64,000 bases of DNA from Reyranella sp. (lineage in GTDB: Bacteria > Pseudomonadota > Alphaproteobacteria > Reyranellales > Reyranellaceae): the NCBI GenBank assembly GCA_019750135.1, contig JAIEOV010000023.1, forward strand, positions 1 to 64,000, written 5' to 3'. Position numbers and translations under genes: made by a program. Every line of letters starts with the position of its first letter. Position 1 is the stretch's first letter. Positions 51,290 through 59,466 of the stretch are shown here, in pieces. The notes under the pieces were generated by a model, which did not search any database, was not told the DNA's origin, and worked only from the letters and a program-made list of their open reading frames with translations.

Positions 51290-52066
51290 ATGGATCTCCA
51301 TCTGCGCGGCAAGACCGCTCTCGTCACCGGCGCCTCCAAGGGCATCGGGCTCGCCTGCGCCAAGCAGCTCGCCGAGGAAGGCTGCCATTTGCACCTCGCC
51401 TCGCGCACCAAGGCCGACCTCGAGCGCGCCAAGGAGCAGATCCAGTCCCGGCACAACGTCTCGGTGACGGTCCACCCAGTCGATCTCAGCAACGGCGACG
51501 CCGCCCGCGCGCTGGCCGCGGCCTGCAGCGACATCGACATCCTGGTGAACAATGCCGGCGCCATCCCGGCCGGCGACCTGCAGACGATCGACGAGGCGCG
51601 CTGGCGCGACGCCTGGAACCTGAAGGTATTCGGCTACATCAACCTCTGCCGGGCGGTCTATCCCACGCTCAAGGCGAAGGGCGGCGGCGTCATCGTCAAC
51701 GTGCTGGGCGCGGCCGGCGAGCGGCCAACCTGGGGCTACATCGCCGGCAGCGCCGGCAATGCCTCGCTGATGGCCTTCACCCGCGGCATGGGCGGCACCA
51801 GCCTGGTCGACAAGGTACGCATCGTCGCCTGCAACCCCGGCCTGATCAGCACCGAGCGCATGGAGACCATGCTGCGCGCCACCGCGAAGGAGAAGCTGGG
51901 CGACGCCGAGCGCTGGAAGGAGTTGATCCCCAAGCAGCCGCCGGTCGGAACCGCCGAGCAGTGCGCCGATCTCGTGGCCTTCCTGGCGTCGGACCGAGCC
52001 TCGCACATTGCCGGCACCGTCGTCACGATCGATGGCGGCGCCGCGCACTTTGCTGGAGTCCTGTAG
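51290..52066 (+). CDS. Atypical short-chain dehydrogenase-fold protein without the catalytic Ser and Lys
   Basis: A 258-residue SDR. The cofactor site LVTGASKGIGLACAKQLAEE and DILVNNAGAIPAGDL are normal. The active-site Tyr150 is present (TWGYIAGSAGNASL), but the Lys four residues later is Ser154, and the usual catalytic Ser before it is replaced (VNVLGAAGE). The C-terminus has the usual VTIDGGAAH. It may bind NAD(P) and use another mechanism or act as a non-classical SDR. ATG 51290 was chosen at the start of the first strand. It converges on the binding-protein gene at 52067. Confidence 0.88.
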   Translation: MDLHLRGKTALVTGASKGIGLACAKQLAEEGCHLHLASRTKADLERAKEQIQSRHNVSVTVHPVDLSNGDAARALAAACSDIDILVNNAGAIPAGDLQTIDEARWRDAWNLKVFGYINLCRAVYPTLKAKGGGVIVNVLGAAGERPTWGYIAGSAGNASLMAFTRGMGGTSLVDKVRIVACNPGLISTERMETMLRATAKEKLGDAERWKELIPKQPPVGTAEQCADLVAFLASDRASHIAGTVVTIDGGAAHFAGVL

Positions 52067-53032
52067 TCAATCCATCTTGGCGCCGCTGGCCTTGACCACG
52101 GGGCCCCACTTCTCGCGCTCCTGACGGATGAAGTCGGCGAACTCGGCCGGCGTCATCGGCCGGATCACCGCGCCCTGCGCCAGCATCGGCTCGGCGGCTT
52201 CCTTGGTGCCGAGCACGGCAACGGTGGCCGCATGGATGCGATCGAGCACCGGCTTGGGAACGGCGGCGGGCGTCGTGAGCCCGTACCAGTTGTCCGACAG
52301 CACCGTGGGCAGGCCGACCTCGGCCGTGGTCGGCACGTCGGGCAGCAGCGCCGAGCGGGTCTTGCTGGTCGCCGCCAACGGCTTGATGGCGCCGGAGCGG
52401 ATATGCGGCAAGAGCACCGAGACGTCGAGCACGACGAGCTGGACCTGGCCCGCCAACAGGTCCTGGACCGCCGGCGCCGCGCCGCGATAGGGCACGTGCA
52501 CGATGTCGATGCCGGCGGCGCTCTTGAACAGCTCGGCCGCCAGATGGCTGATACCGCCGGGCCCGGACGAGCCGTAGTTCACCTTGCCGGGATTGGCCTT
52601 GGCATAGGCGACCAGTTCCGGCACCGAGCTCACCGGCAGGCGCGACGACACGGCGACGATCATCTGCACCAGGGCGATCGGCGTCAGCGGGACCAGGTCC
52701 TTGTCCTCGAACGGCATGTTGGGGACCATGAACGGCGCGATGGCCGTGGGCCCGGTGGCGTTCATGCCGATCGTATAGCCGTCGGGCGCCGCCTTGGCCG
52801 TCGCGGCGACGCCGACCACGCCGCCCATGCCACCCTTGTTCTCGACCACGACCTGCTGGCCGAGCTCGGGCGACAGGCCGCGCGCCAGGATGCGGCCGAA
52901 CATGTCCGACGGGCCGCCCGCGGCGAATGGGACGTACATCGTGATCGGCCGGTTCGGCCAAGCCTGTGCTTGTGCGGTCGGCACTACGAGTGCCGCCGCG
53001 CCAGCGGCTTTGAGAATCGTCCGGCGCTTCAT
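52067..53032 (-). CDS. Tripartite tricarboxylate transporter substrate-binding protein (Bug family)
   Basis: A 321-residue periplasmic protein. The signal MKRRTILKAAGAAALVVPTA precedes WPNRPITMYVPFAAGGPSD, the hallmark start of Bug proteins, then QQVVVENKGGMGGVVG, DGYTIGMNATG and VHVPYRGAAPAVQDLLAGQV. It captures a small carboxylate for a TTT permease, but no TctA/TctB membrane gene is in the window, as is common for the many orphan Bug proteins of soil proteobacteria. It follows the frameshifted LLM gene on the same strand by 11 bp. Confidence 0.92.
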   Translation of the reverse strand: MKRRTILKAAGAAALVVPTAQAQAWPNRPITMYVPFAAGGPSDMFGRILARGLSPELGQQVVVENKGGMGGVVGVAATAKAAPDGYTIGMNATGPTAIAPFMVPNMPFEDKDLVPLTPIALVQMIVAVSSRLPVSSVPELVAYAKANPGKVNYGSSGPGGISHLAAELFKSAAGIDIVHVPYRGAAPAVQDLLAGQVQLVVLDVSVLLPHIRSGAIKPLAATSKTRSALLPDVPTTAEVGLPTVLSDNWYGLTTPAAVPKPVLDRIHAATVAVLGTKEAAEPMLAQGAVIRPMTPAEFADFIRQEREKWGPVVKASGAKMD

Positions 53033-53043
53033 CGTTCCTCCCC

Positions 53044-54173
53044 TCATTTGCGAAGTCCCGCCTGGCGCAGCAGCGGCATCACCGCGCTGTCGAAATATTT
53101 CAGCTCCTCGTTGTAGTCGAGAAAGCCGAACACCACGCCGTCGATGCCGGCCGCCGAGACCTCGGCGAGCTGCGCGGTCACCTGCTCGGGCGTGCCGATG
53201 ATCGGATTGGTGCCCCAGCCCGCGACGACGCGCTCGCGATACTTGTCGATGCGCTCGTTGAACGACTGGCTCTCGATGCCCAGCACCTTCATGAGATTGT
53301 CCGCCGCCACCCGGTCGCCTTGCTCGATGATGCTGCGGTAGACCTGACGCGCCTCGGCCTCGGTCTCGCGGCAGACGACCAGGGCAGAGGTGCAGACACC
53401 GATGTCGCGACGGTACTCCGTACGGGCCTGCTCGCGGACCCGGGCCGCCACGGCTTTCACTGCTTCGACGCTGTCGAAGCCGACGAAGCTGAAGTCGACC
53501 TCGCGGGCGGAGAAGTCCCTGGCCGCCGGCGAGTGACCGGCGTTGATCAGCACCGGATAAGGCTTCTGGATCGGCTTCGGATGGGCCTGGGCCTGCTTGA
53601 TGTGGAAATCCGCCGTCTCGAAATCGAAGGGCGCCTCCTCTGTCCACAGGCGCTTGACCACGGTGAGCCACTCGGCGCCGTAGCGGTAGCGATCGTCGTG
53701 TGCCCGCTGCGCGCCCTGGAACATCTCCATCTCCGGCGTGAACCAGCCCATGACGAGATTGAGCGCGAAGCACCGTTGGAGATATGGTCGATGGTCGTCG
53801 CCTGCTTCGCCGCAACGATGGGATGCACGGTCGGCACGTGCGAGGTCGCGGCGATCATGATGTTCTTCGTCGCCTGGGCGAGCCCGGCTGCCCAGGTGTA
53901 GGTCTCGAACGATTCGCCGTTGAAGTCGGTGGTGCCGCCGAAGCCGCGCCAGCGCGCCACCGGCAGGGCCAGCTCGAACCCCATGGCATCGGCGCGTCTT
54001 ACGATCTCGGACGTATGCTCCCAGGTCACCTTGTAGGTCGTGGGCGCGTGGCTGATGTTGAGCCCATAGCTGCAATTGATGCCGAAGACGCCGAGCTTGA
54101 GCTTCTGGTCGTTGTACAGCGGCACATGTGCGCGCCGGAATTCCTCCACTGCAATCGCCTCAGCCCTGGTCAT
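53044..54173 (-). pseudogene. LLM-class flavin-dependent oxidoreductase, frameshifted
   Basis: Two frames combine to one luciferase-like protein of about 376 residues. The N-terminal frame from ATG 54173 has KLKLGVFGINCSYGLN, PVARWRGFGGTTDFNG and ends in TTIDHISNG. The C-terminal frame continues FALNLVMGWFTPEMEMF and runs to the stop at 53044 with GTPEQVTAQLAEVSAAGIDG. At 53770-53771 one base is missing: GGT-GC-TTC where GGT-CGC-TTC (G-R-F) is expected. Everything else is intact, so a recent mutation or a sequencing error is likely. It would be co-transcribed with the Bug binding protein downstream. Confidence 0.87.
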
Positions 54174-54247
54174 GCCGCCGTCACTGGTTTCGCCCGCATC
54201 TTGAGGCCAAGATACTTCGGGTGCCAGGAATCTGTCGGAGGACGCAG

Positions 54248-55067
54248 ATGCTTTTGCGCGAGCAGATTCGTGCCGGTCAGCACACGACGGTGACGACGGG
54301 CATGGCACCCGGGTGCGTCAGGCCAACCTGGTGATCCTGCCTGCGGATTGGGCCGAGGAATTCGCCCAATTCTGCGCCGCGAACCCCAAGCCGTGTCCAC
54401 TGATCGCCCAAGGCGTGCCGGAGATCCCGCGTTGCCGAGTCTCGGCGATGTCGACGTCCGCCGCGACCTCCCGCGCTATCGCGTGTTTCGTGACGGTGCG
54501 GTCGAGTCAGAGCCGACGGACATCACCGACCTTTGGCGCGACGACCTGGTCGCTTTCGCCCTGGGGTGCTCCTACTCGTTCGAGGCGGCATTGCTCGATG
54601 CCGGAGTGCCGATCCGGCACATCGAGCAGGGCAAGAAGGTCTGCACCTACCGCACCGCGCTCGAAACCGTGCCGACCGGCCGCCTGCATGGCCACATGGT
54701 CGTGTCGATGCGCAACTTCACGGTGCCGAACGCCATCCGCGCCATCGAGATCACCTCGCGCTTCCCGCGCGTGCACGGCGCGCCGATCCACTTCGGCGAT
54801 CCGGCAGCGATCGGCATCGCCGATATCGACAGCCCCGAGTATGGCGGCGAGCCGGACATCCGGTCGGGCGAGGTTCCGTTGTTCTGGGTGACGCCGCAGG
54901 CGGTGATCGAAGCGGCAAGGCCACCGTTCTACATCACCCACAAGGCGGGACACATGCTGGTCACCGACCGGTTGAACAAGGAGTTCCGTGACGGTCGATG
55001 CAGTCACCGTGCATCGACCATTTTAAGACACAACAGAGCGGCAACTTTCGGGGCGCGACCGAGTTGA
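54248..55067 (+). pseudogene. DUF1445 putative hydro-lyase, multiply frameshifted
   Basis: Three frames are needed to read a full DUF1445 protein. The start at ATG 54248 has GGAGG upstream and gives [20 protein letters not shown]; after one lost base near 54319 the frame with [11 protein letters not shown] and [15 protein letters not shown] takes over; after a second lost base near 54420 it becomes [35 protein letters not shown] and [12 protein letters not shown]. The current stop at 55065-55067 lies beyond a terminator-like hairpin; a TGA at 54989-54991, one frame off, is the probable original stop, hinting at a third lost base. Divergent from the LLM gene at 54173. Confidence 0.87.
54993..55024 (+). 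terminator. Intrinsic terminator of the DUF1445 gene
   Basis: GGTCGATGCA (54993-55002) and TGCATCGACC (55010-55019) form a perfect 10-bp stem with a 7-base loop, followed by ATTTT (55020-55024). It starts 1 bp after the off-frame TGA at 54989-54991, which supports that TGA as the ancestral stop of the hydro-lyase gene. Confidence 0.7.
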
Positions 55068-55070
55068 TCA

Positions 55071-55096
55071 GCCAAGCGGCACCAACGCCGCTTGGC
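55071..55096 (+). promoter_or_regulatory. Hairpin abutting the ribosome site of the gene at 55107
   Basis: GCCAAGCGGC (55071-55080) and GCCGCTTGGC (55087-55096) make a perfect 10-bp stem with a 6-base loop. AAAGGA, the likely ribosome-binding site, begins at the very next base (55097) and the ATG is at 55107. The structure could stabilise the leader or control translation; it lacks a T-run so it is not a classical terminator. Confidence 0.5.
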
Positions 55097-55106
55097 AAAG
55101 GAACCC

Positions 55107-55418
55107 ATGCTCTCGCGCGGCCTGTCGGCTCTCCTGATCGTCGGTACCCTCTCGTTCGCGAGCGGCGCCCAGGCGTTCGACCGCACCTGCATGCAGACGC
55201 AGGAGACACAGGGCCAGAACGCCGATCGATGCGTGGCGTCGATGACGGTTCCCGAGACCGTCGTCTACGGAACCATGTCTGACCACGGCGCAACGGTCGG
55301 CGAGCGCTATGACATGCAGGGTAATCCGGTCGATCACCAGGGCAACGTCGTCGCCGTTCCCGCCGGCCGCACCGGCTCGAGCCGCGAAGTCTTCGCCCAG
55401 GAACGGGGCCGGCGGTAG
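55107..55418 (+). CDS. Small secreted protein of unknown function
   Basis: A 103-residue protein with a Sec signal peptide (LSRGLSALLIVGTLSFASGA, cleavage near AQA). The mature part has two cysteines (RTCMQTQ, DRCVASM), a YGTMSDHGATVGERYDMQGN segment and a basic end. No family recognised. ATG 55107 is preferred to TTG 55092 because AAAGGA lies 4-5 bases upstream of it. A stem-loop precedes the ribosome site. It converges on the GMC oxidoreductase gene. Confidence 0.7.
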   Translation: MLSRGLSALLIVGTLSFASGAQAFDRTCMQTQETQGQNADRCVASMTVPETVVYGTMSDHGATVGERYDMQGNPVDHQGNVVAVPAGRTGSSREVFAQERGRR

Positions 55419-55441
55419 GCCCCTTCCCTCACGCCGCCCCC

Positions 55442-57082
55442 TTACGCCGCTTGGCGCTCACCCGCGGCCGCGGCGGCTAGAACCATTTCCGAGCACTTCT
55501 CGCCGATCATGATGCAGGGCGCGTTGGTGTTGCCGCTGGTCAGCGTCGGCATGATCGAGGCGTCGGCCACGCGCAGGCCCTGGATGCCGTGCACCCTGAG
55601 CTCGTTGTCGACAACGGCCATCGGATCGCCGCCCATCTTGCATGTGCCGACGGGATGGTAGGTCGTCTCGGCGTGGTTGCGCACCCACTCGATGATCTCG
55701 TCGTCGGTCTGGAGGTGAGCGCCCGGCGCGATCTCCTCGCCCGTGATCTCCTTCAGCGGTGAGGTCGCCATCAGCTCGCGGCCCTTGCGGATGGCGGCCA
55801 GCAGGCCCTCGCGGTCGGCGCGGGCCGACAGGAAGTTGAAGCGGATGGCCGGCGGCTCGGCGGGATCAGCCGACTTCGCGTGCACGGAGCCGGTGCTCTC
55901 CGAGCGCAGTACGTTGACGTTCATGGTGATGCCGCGGCGTTTGGCGACGCGGCGCTCGCGGCCGACCATTTCGTAGAGGAACGGCAGGATCGAGATGGTG
56001 GCGTCGGGCGAGTCGAGCCCGGGGCGCGTGCGGAAGTACATGCGGATCGGCACCGACGTCGAGGCCAGGAAGCCCTCGCCCCACAGCGCGTATTTCAGCG
56101 CCTCGCGTGCCAGCCGCCAGCCGCGGGCATTATCGTTGAAGGTGGCGTTGCGCGCCGTGATGGCGAATTTCACGCGCGGCGAATAGTGGTCACGCAGGTT
56201 CTCGCCGACGCCGTTCAACTCGTGCACCGGCACGATGCCGAGCGAGCGCAGGCGTTGGCCCTGGCCGATGCCGGAGAGCTCGAGCAGCTTGGGCGAGTTG
56301 ATGGAACCGCTGCTGACAATGACCTCGCGCTCGGCCCGCGCCTCGCGCTTCTGGCCGTTCACCGCATAGCGCACGCCGACGCAGCGCTTGCCCTCGATGA
56401 TCAGCGTCTCGGCCAAGGCGCCCTGCTCGATCGTGAGGTTGCGCCGGCCGCGCGCCGGGTCGAGGTAGCAGAAGGCCGTGCTCTGGCGACGACCCTTGGC
56501 GATCGTCACCTGCGACATGCCGATGCCTTCCTGGGTCTCGCCGTTGAGATCGGGATTGAACGGCAAGCCCATCTTGTTGGCCGCCTCGATCATGGTCTCG
56601 AGCAACGGGATCTTGTGGCGCGGCGTGTCGGTGACGCGGAGCGGCCCCGAGCGGCCGCGCAGCGCGTCCGAGCCGTTATCGTAATTCTCCATGCGCTTGT
56701 AGACCGGCAGCACGTCCTGCCAGCTCCAGCCGCGATTGCCGAGCTGCGCCCAGTGGTCGTAGTCCTGCGACTGGCCGCGGATATAGACCATGCCGTTGAT
56801 CGAGCTGGAGCCGCCCAGCATCTTTCCGCGCGGCACCTCGATGCGACGGCCGCCCGAGCCTTCGTCGGGCTCCGAGGAGAAGCACCAGTTGACGGCGGGC
56901 AGATCGATCATCTTGGAAACACCGACCGGCACGCGCGACCAGAAGTAGCCGGAACCTTCGGTGCCGGCCTCGAGCAGCAGCACGCGGTGCGCGCCGCTCT
57001 CGCTCAGCCGGGTGGCGACGACGGCCCCGGCCGAGCCGGCGCCGACCACGATGTAGTCGTAGGGACCGTTTGCGGTCGTCAT
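55442..57082 (-). CDS. GMC-family oxidoreductase (choline dehydrogenase-like)
   Basis: A 546-residue FAD enzyme. The N-terminus YDYIVVGAGSAGAVVATRL is the dinucleotide motif, PRGKMLGGSSSINGMVYIRG is GMC signature 1, and SSGSINSPKLLELSGIG is signature 2. The C-terminal catalytic His and Asn are in TTYHPVGTCKMG and LTSGNTNAPCIMIGEK. It oxidises an alcohol to an aldehyde or ketone in the cytoplasm or at the membrane. Full length and intact. It follows the ion-channel gene by 86 bp on the same strand, so read-through is possible. Confidence 0.93.
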   Translation of the reverse strand: MTTANGPYDYIVVGAGSAGAVVATRLSESGAHRVLLLEAGTEGSGYFWSRVPVGVSKMIDLPAVNWCFSSEPDEGSGGRRIEVPRGKMLGGSSSINGMVYIRGQSQDYDHWAQLGNRGWSWQDVLPVYKRMENYDNGSDALRGRSGPLRVTDTPRHKIPLLETMIEAANKMGLPFNPDLNGETQEGIGMSQVTIAKGRRQSTAFCYLDPARGRRNLTIEQGALAETLIIEGKRCVGVRYAVNGQKREARAEREVIVSSGSINSPKLLELSGIGQGQRLRSLGIVPVHELNGVGENLRDHYSPRVKFAITARNATFNDNARGWRLAREALKYALWGEGFLASTSVPIRMYFRTRPGLDSPDATISILPFLYEMVGRERRVAKRRGITMNVNVLRSESTGSVHAKSADPAEPPAIRFNFLSARADREGLLAAIRKGRELMATSPLKEITGEEIAPGAHLQTDDEIIEWVRNHAETTYHPVGTCKMGGDPMAVVDNELRVHGIQGLRVADASIMPTLTSGNTNAPCIMIGEKCSEMVLAAAAAGERQAA

Positions 57083-57168
57083 GTCGGGCGTTCCTCCGGC
57101 GCAAAGCTTGGCCTGCCGGTCGCAGCGGTGGCAAGCCGCTCAGCCGTCGGTTGGCAGGCCCTGCGGAA

Positions 57169-59406
57169 TTAGTGCCAGAGCCACAGCGTGACCGCGCCGC
57201 CGGTCATCATGACCGTCACCAGCGTGAGGAACAGAATATGGGCCGCCCGGTCGACGGCGACGGCCGACCGCCCGAGCAGCCGCAGCCGCTCGCCAAGCAG
57301 CAGCGAGACGATGCAAAGCAGGCAGAGCGTGAAGAACACGTAGAAGGCGTACTCGATCGCCATGATGTAGCCGACATTGCCGAGCTGGGCGTTGATCGAC
57401 GACAGCCATACCGCGCCCGACAACGTCGCCGTGATGACGACCGTCGCCCGCGCCGGGGTCAGCCCCGGCGGGAAGAACAGGGTGGCATAGAGAATCGCGG
57501 TCATCAGCCCGATCGGCAGCAAGAACTTCACGAAGGTCGCTGCGGTCTCGCGGTCGAGCTCGACCGTGAGCTTGAACCCGGAGAGTTCGCGCACGCGCTC
57601 GACACCGACCAGCCCGGGGTCGCCCAGCGCCGATTCGGTGACCAAGTTGTCGCGCGCCTCGGATACCCGCCGGACGGACCACTGCGACAGGTCGCGAAAG
57701 GCGCCGGCGGCCGCCATCTCGCCGAACGGGCTCGCAGGCGCCTGGTCCCAGGGCATCTGCGGCTCGGCCGTCTCGAACGATGCGCGATCAAGGACATAGA
57801 CCAGGCGCTCGCTGGCGGCCCGGGCATTGAAGAAGCGGATGACCAGCGTCTGGCGGTCGGCCGGATAGCGATGCAGGTCGAACTCGTTGCTGAAGTTGCC
57901 GCGCACGCGCCACAGCCGGTAGGTCGTGCCGTCGTCGAGGTCGTGCTCGCCGGCGAGCTGCCGGCTGTCGAAGGCGCCACGGGCGAGATCGGGGAATTCC
58001 AGGCGTGTGGGGTCGCCATCCGCCGCCGCCGAGCGCTTGGCGAAGCGGATCCAGACGTAGAGATCCGCCGTGAAGGTCGATTGCGCGACGTCGACGCGCG
58101 AGACCTCGTTGAGGTAGATCCCGGCATAGACGACGTGCTGGAGACGGGCCCAGCGGCCTTGGCCGATCGCGAAGACGCTGCTGTCGGCCGCCTCGGCCGC
58201 CGAGCGCCGCTGGACCGGCACCAGCTGCAAGGGCGCGGATTCGAAGAGGCCCTGGCTGAAGCGGCCGACCCTGATCGGCAGCTGGCGACCGCGATCGGGC
58301 GTGAACCAGATCGGACCGAGCAGCCCGTCGACTGCCCGCGCCGGACCGTTGAGGGACTTCAGGAAGGCGAGCACGGCCTCGCGACGCACCGGCAGCGTGC
58401 CGCCCTTGCGCGCGGCCGCCCGTATCGCGTCGATGGCGACGCGCGCGCCGTCGTAGCCCTGCACCGACATCCAGGTCAGGGTCTCCTTGCCGAAGCGGGC
58501 GCGGAAGCGCTGGGCGAACGCCAGGGTCTCGGCATTGGCGCTGTCGAGCATGACCGGCACGGTGGCGTAGACGCCGCGGGTGAAGAAGCCCGGCGTCTCG
58601 CGTTCCTCCGGCATGGGCGCGAACTGGGCGGCGAAGGCCTCCGTCCCGAGCGAGGTCGGGCCGAGGATGACCGCGCCGGCGCCCTGCTTGCGCAACGTGA
58701 CGATGGCGGCGGCCGCGTCGCTGTCGAGCGTGCCCAGCACAATCGCCGGCTTCTCCGGGTCTTCGGCGACGCGGCGCAGGACCTCTTCGCGTTCGGTCAT
58801 CGTGCTGAAGCCATGAAAGGTCGCGGCGATGCCGGCGAACTCGGCGCCGCGCCGGAAGCCGTCGGCGATCGGACGGCCGTAGGCATTGTCGACGTAGATC
58901 ACCGCGGCGCGGCGGCCGCCCAGGGCATGGCGAAGATAGGCAGCGAGTGATTCGCCGAGATCGCTGTTCTTGAAGTTGGCGCGGAACGTCGTGGCGTTGT
59001 CGGTGACGAAATCGCTCTCGACCGCCGAGACGATCGAGGCGATGCCGGCGCGGGCATAGATCGGTCCGGCCGCCAGGGACATGACGGAAAATGGCGGGCC
59101 GACGACGGCCATGGCCTCGCTCGCCGCGATCCGCTCGGCGACTTCGCGCGCGCCGGCTTCGGTGCCGCGATCGTCGAAGACTTCCAGGTCGATGCGACGG
59201 CCGCCGGCGGCGTTGGCCTCCTCGACCGCGAGGCGCACGCCGTCGAGGAAGGACCTGCCGAACGGCTGGCTGAGCTCGCCCGACAGGACCGACTGGACGG
59301 CAAGCTTCAGCGGCGCCTGGGCGTGGCTCGGGCCGGCGAACGCCTGCAGGACCACAACTGCGACGGCGGCCAAGCCGCGACAAAAGGAAATTCCCATCGG
59401 CGCCAT
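57169..59406 (-). CDS. Type-1 periplasmic binding protein fused to a pentameric ligand-gated ion channel
   Basis: A 745-residue protein in three parts. (1) Signal peptide, residues 1-30 (ending SHAQA). (2) Branched-chain amino-acid type binding domain, about 31-405: PLKLAVQSVLSGELSQPFG, EVFDDRGTEAGAREVAERIA, AMAVVGPPFS, VIYVDNAYGR, SVQGYDGARVAIDAI. (3) Pro-loop receptor module: beta-sandwich about 415-620 with VYAGIYLNEVSRVDVAQSTF and the loop FDLHRYPADRQ (509-519; Pro515, Asp517, no flanking cysteines), then DLSQWSV. Membrane helices follow at about 622-645 (FVKFLLPIGLMTAILYATLF), 652-672, 679-705 and 720-744. M2 begins P651-A-R653 at positions -2' to 0', with Thr655 (2'), Thr659 (6') and Leu662 (9'), as in anion-selective receptors. 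Likely a homopentameric channel opened by a small periplasmic solute. Divergent from the RTX protease gene. Confidence 0.92.
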   Translation of the reverse strand: MAPMGISFCRGLAAVAVVVLQAFAGPSHAQAPLKLAVQSVLSGELSQPFGRSFLDGVRLAVEEANAAGGRRIDLEVFDDRGTEAGAREVAERIAASEAMAVVGPPFSVMSLAAGPIYARAGIASIVSAVESDFVTDNATTFRANFKNSDLGESLAAYLRHALGGRRAAVIYVDNAYGRPIADGFRRGAEFAGIAATFHGFSTMTEREEVLRRVAEDPEKPAIVLGTLDSDAAAAIVTLRKQGAGAVILGPTSLGTEAFAAQFAPMPEERETPGFFTRGVYATVPVMLDSANAETLAFAQRFRARFGKETLTWMSVQGYDGARVAIDAIRAAARKGGTLPVRREAVLAFLKSLNGPARAVDGLLGPIWFTPDRGRQLPIRVGRFSQGLFESAPLQLVPVQRRSAAEAADSSVFAIGQGRWARLQHVVYAGIYLNEVSRVDVAQSTFTADLYVWIRFAKRSAAADGDPTRLEFPDLARGAFDSRQLAGEHDLDDGTTYRLWRVRGNFSNEFDLHRYPADRQTLVIRFFNARAASERLVYVLDRASFETAEPQMPWDQAPASPFGEMAAAGAFRDLSQWSVRRVSEARDNLVTESALGDPGLVGVERVRELSGFKLTVELDRETAATFVKFLLPIGLMTAILYATLFFPPGLTPARATVVITATLSGAVWLSSINAQLGNVGYIMAIEYAFYVFFTLCLLCIVSLLLGERLRLLGRSAVAVDRAAHILFLTLVTVMMTGGAVTLWLWH

Positions 59407-59424
59407 GGTAACGGCAAAAGCTTG

Positions 59425-59435
59425 CAGTTAAACTG
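59425..59435. promoter_or_regulatory. Palindrome in the channel/protease divergent gap
   Basis: CAGTT-A-AACTG is a perfect 11-bp palindrome within the 60 bp that separate the two divergent starts (59406 and 59467). The surrounding stretch (CTTGCAGTTAAACTGTTAAA) is AT-rich. A joint control site for both genes is plausible but unproven. Confidence 0.4.
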
Positions 59436-59466
59436 TTAAAAGTGGGAATGGGGGCTTGGGGAAGGC

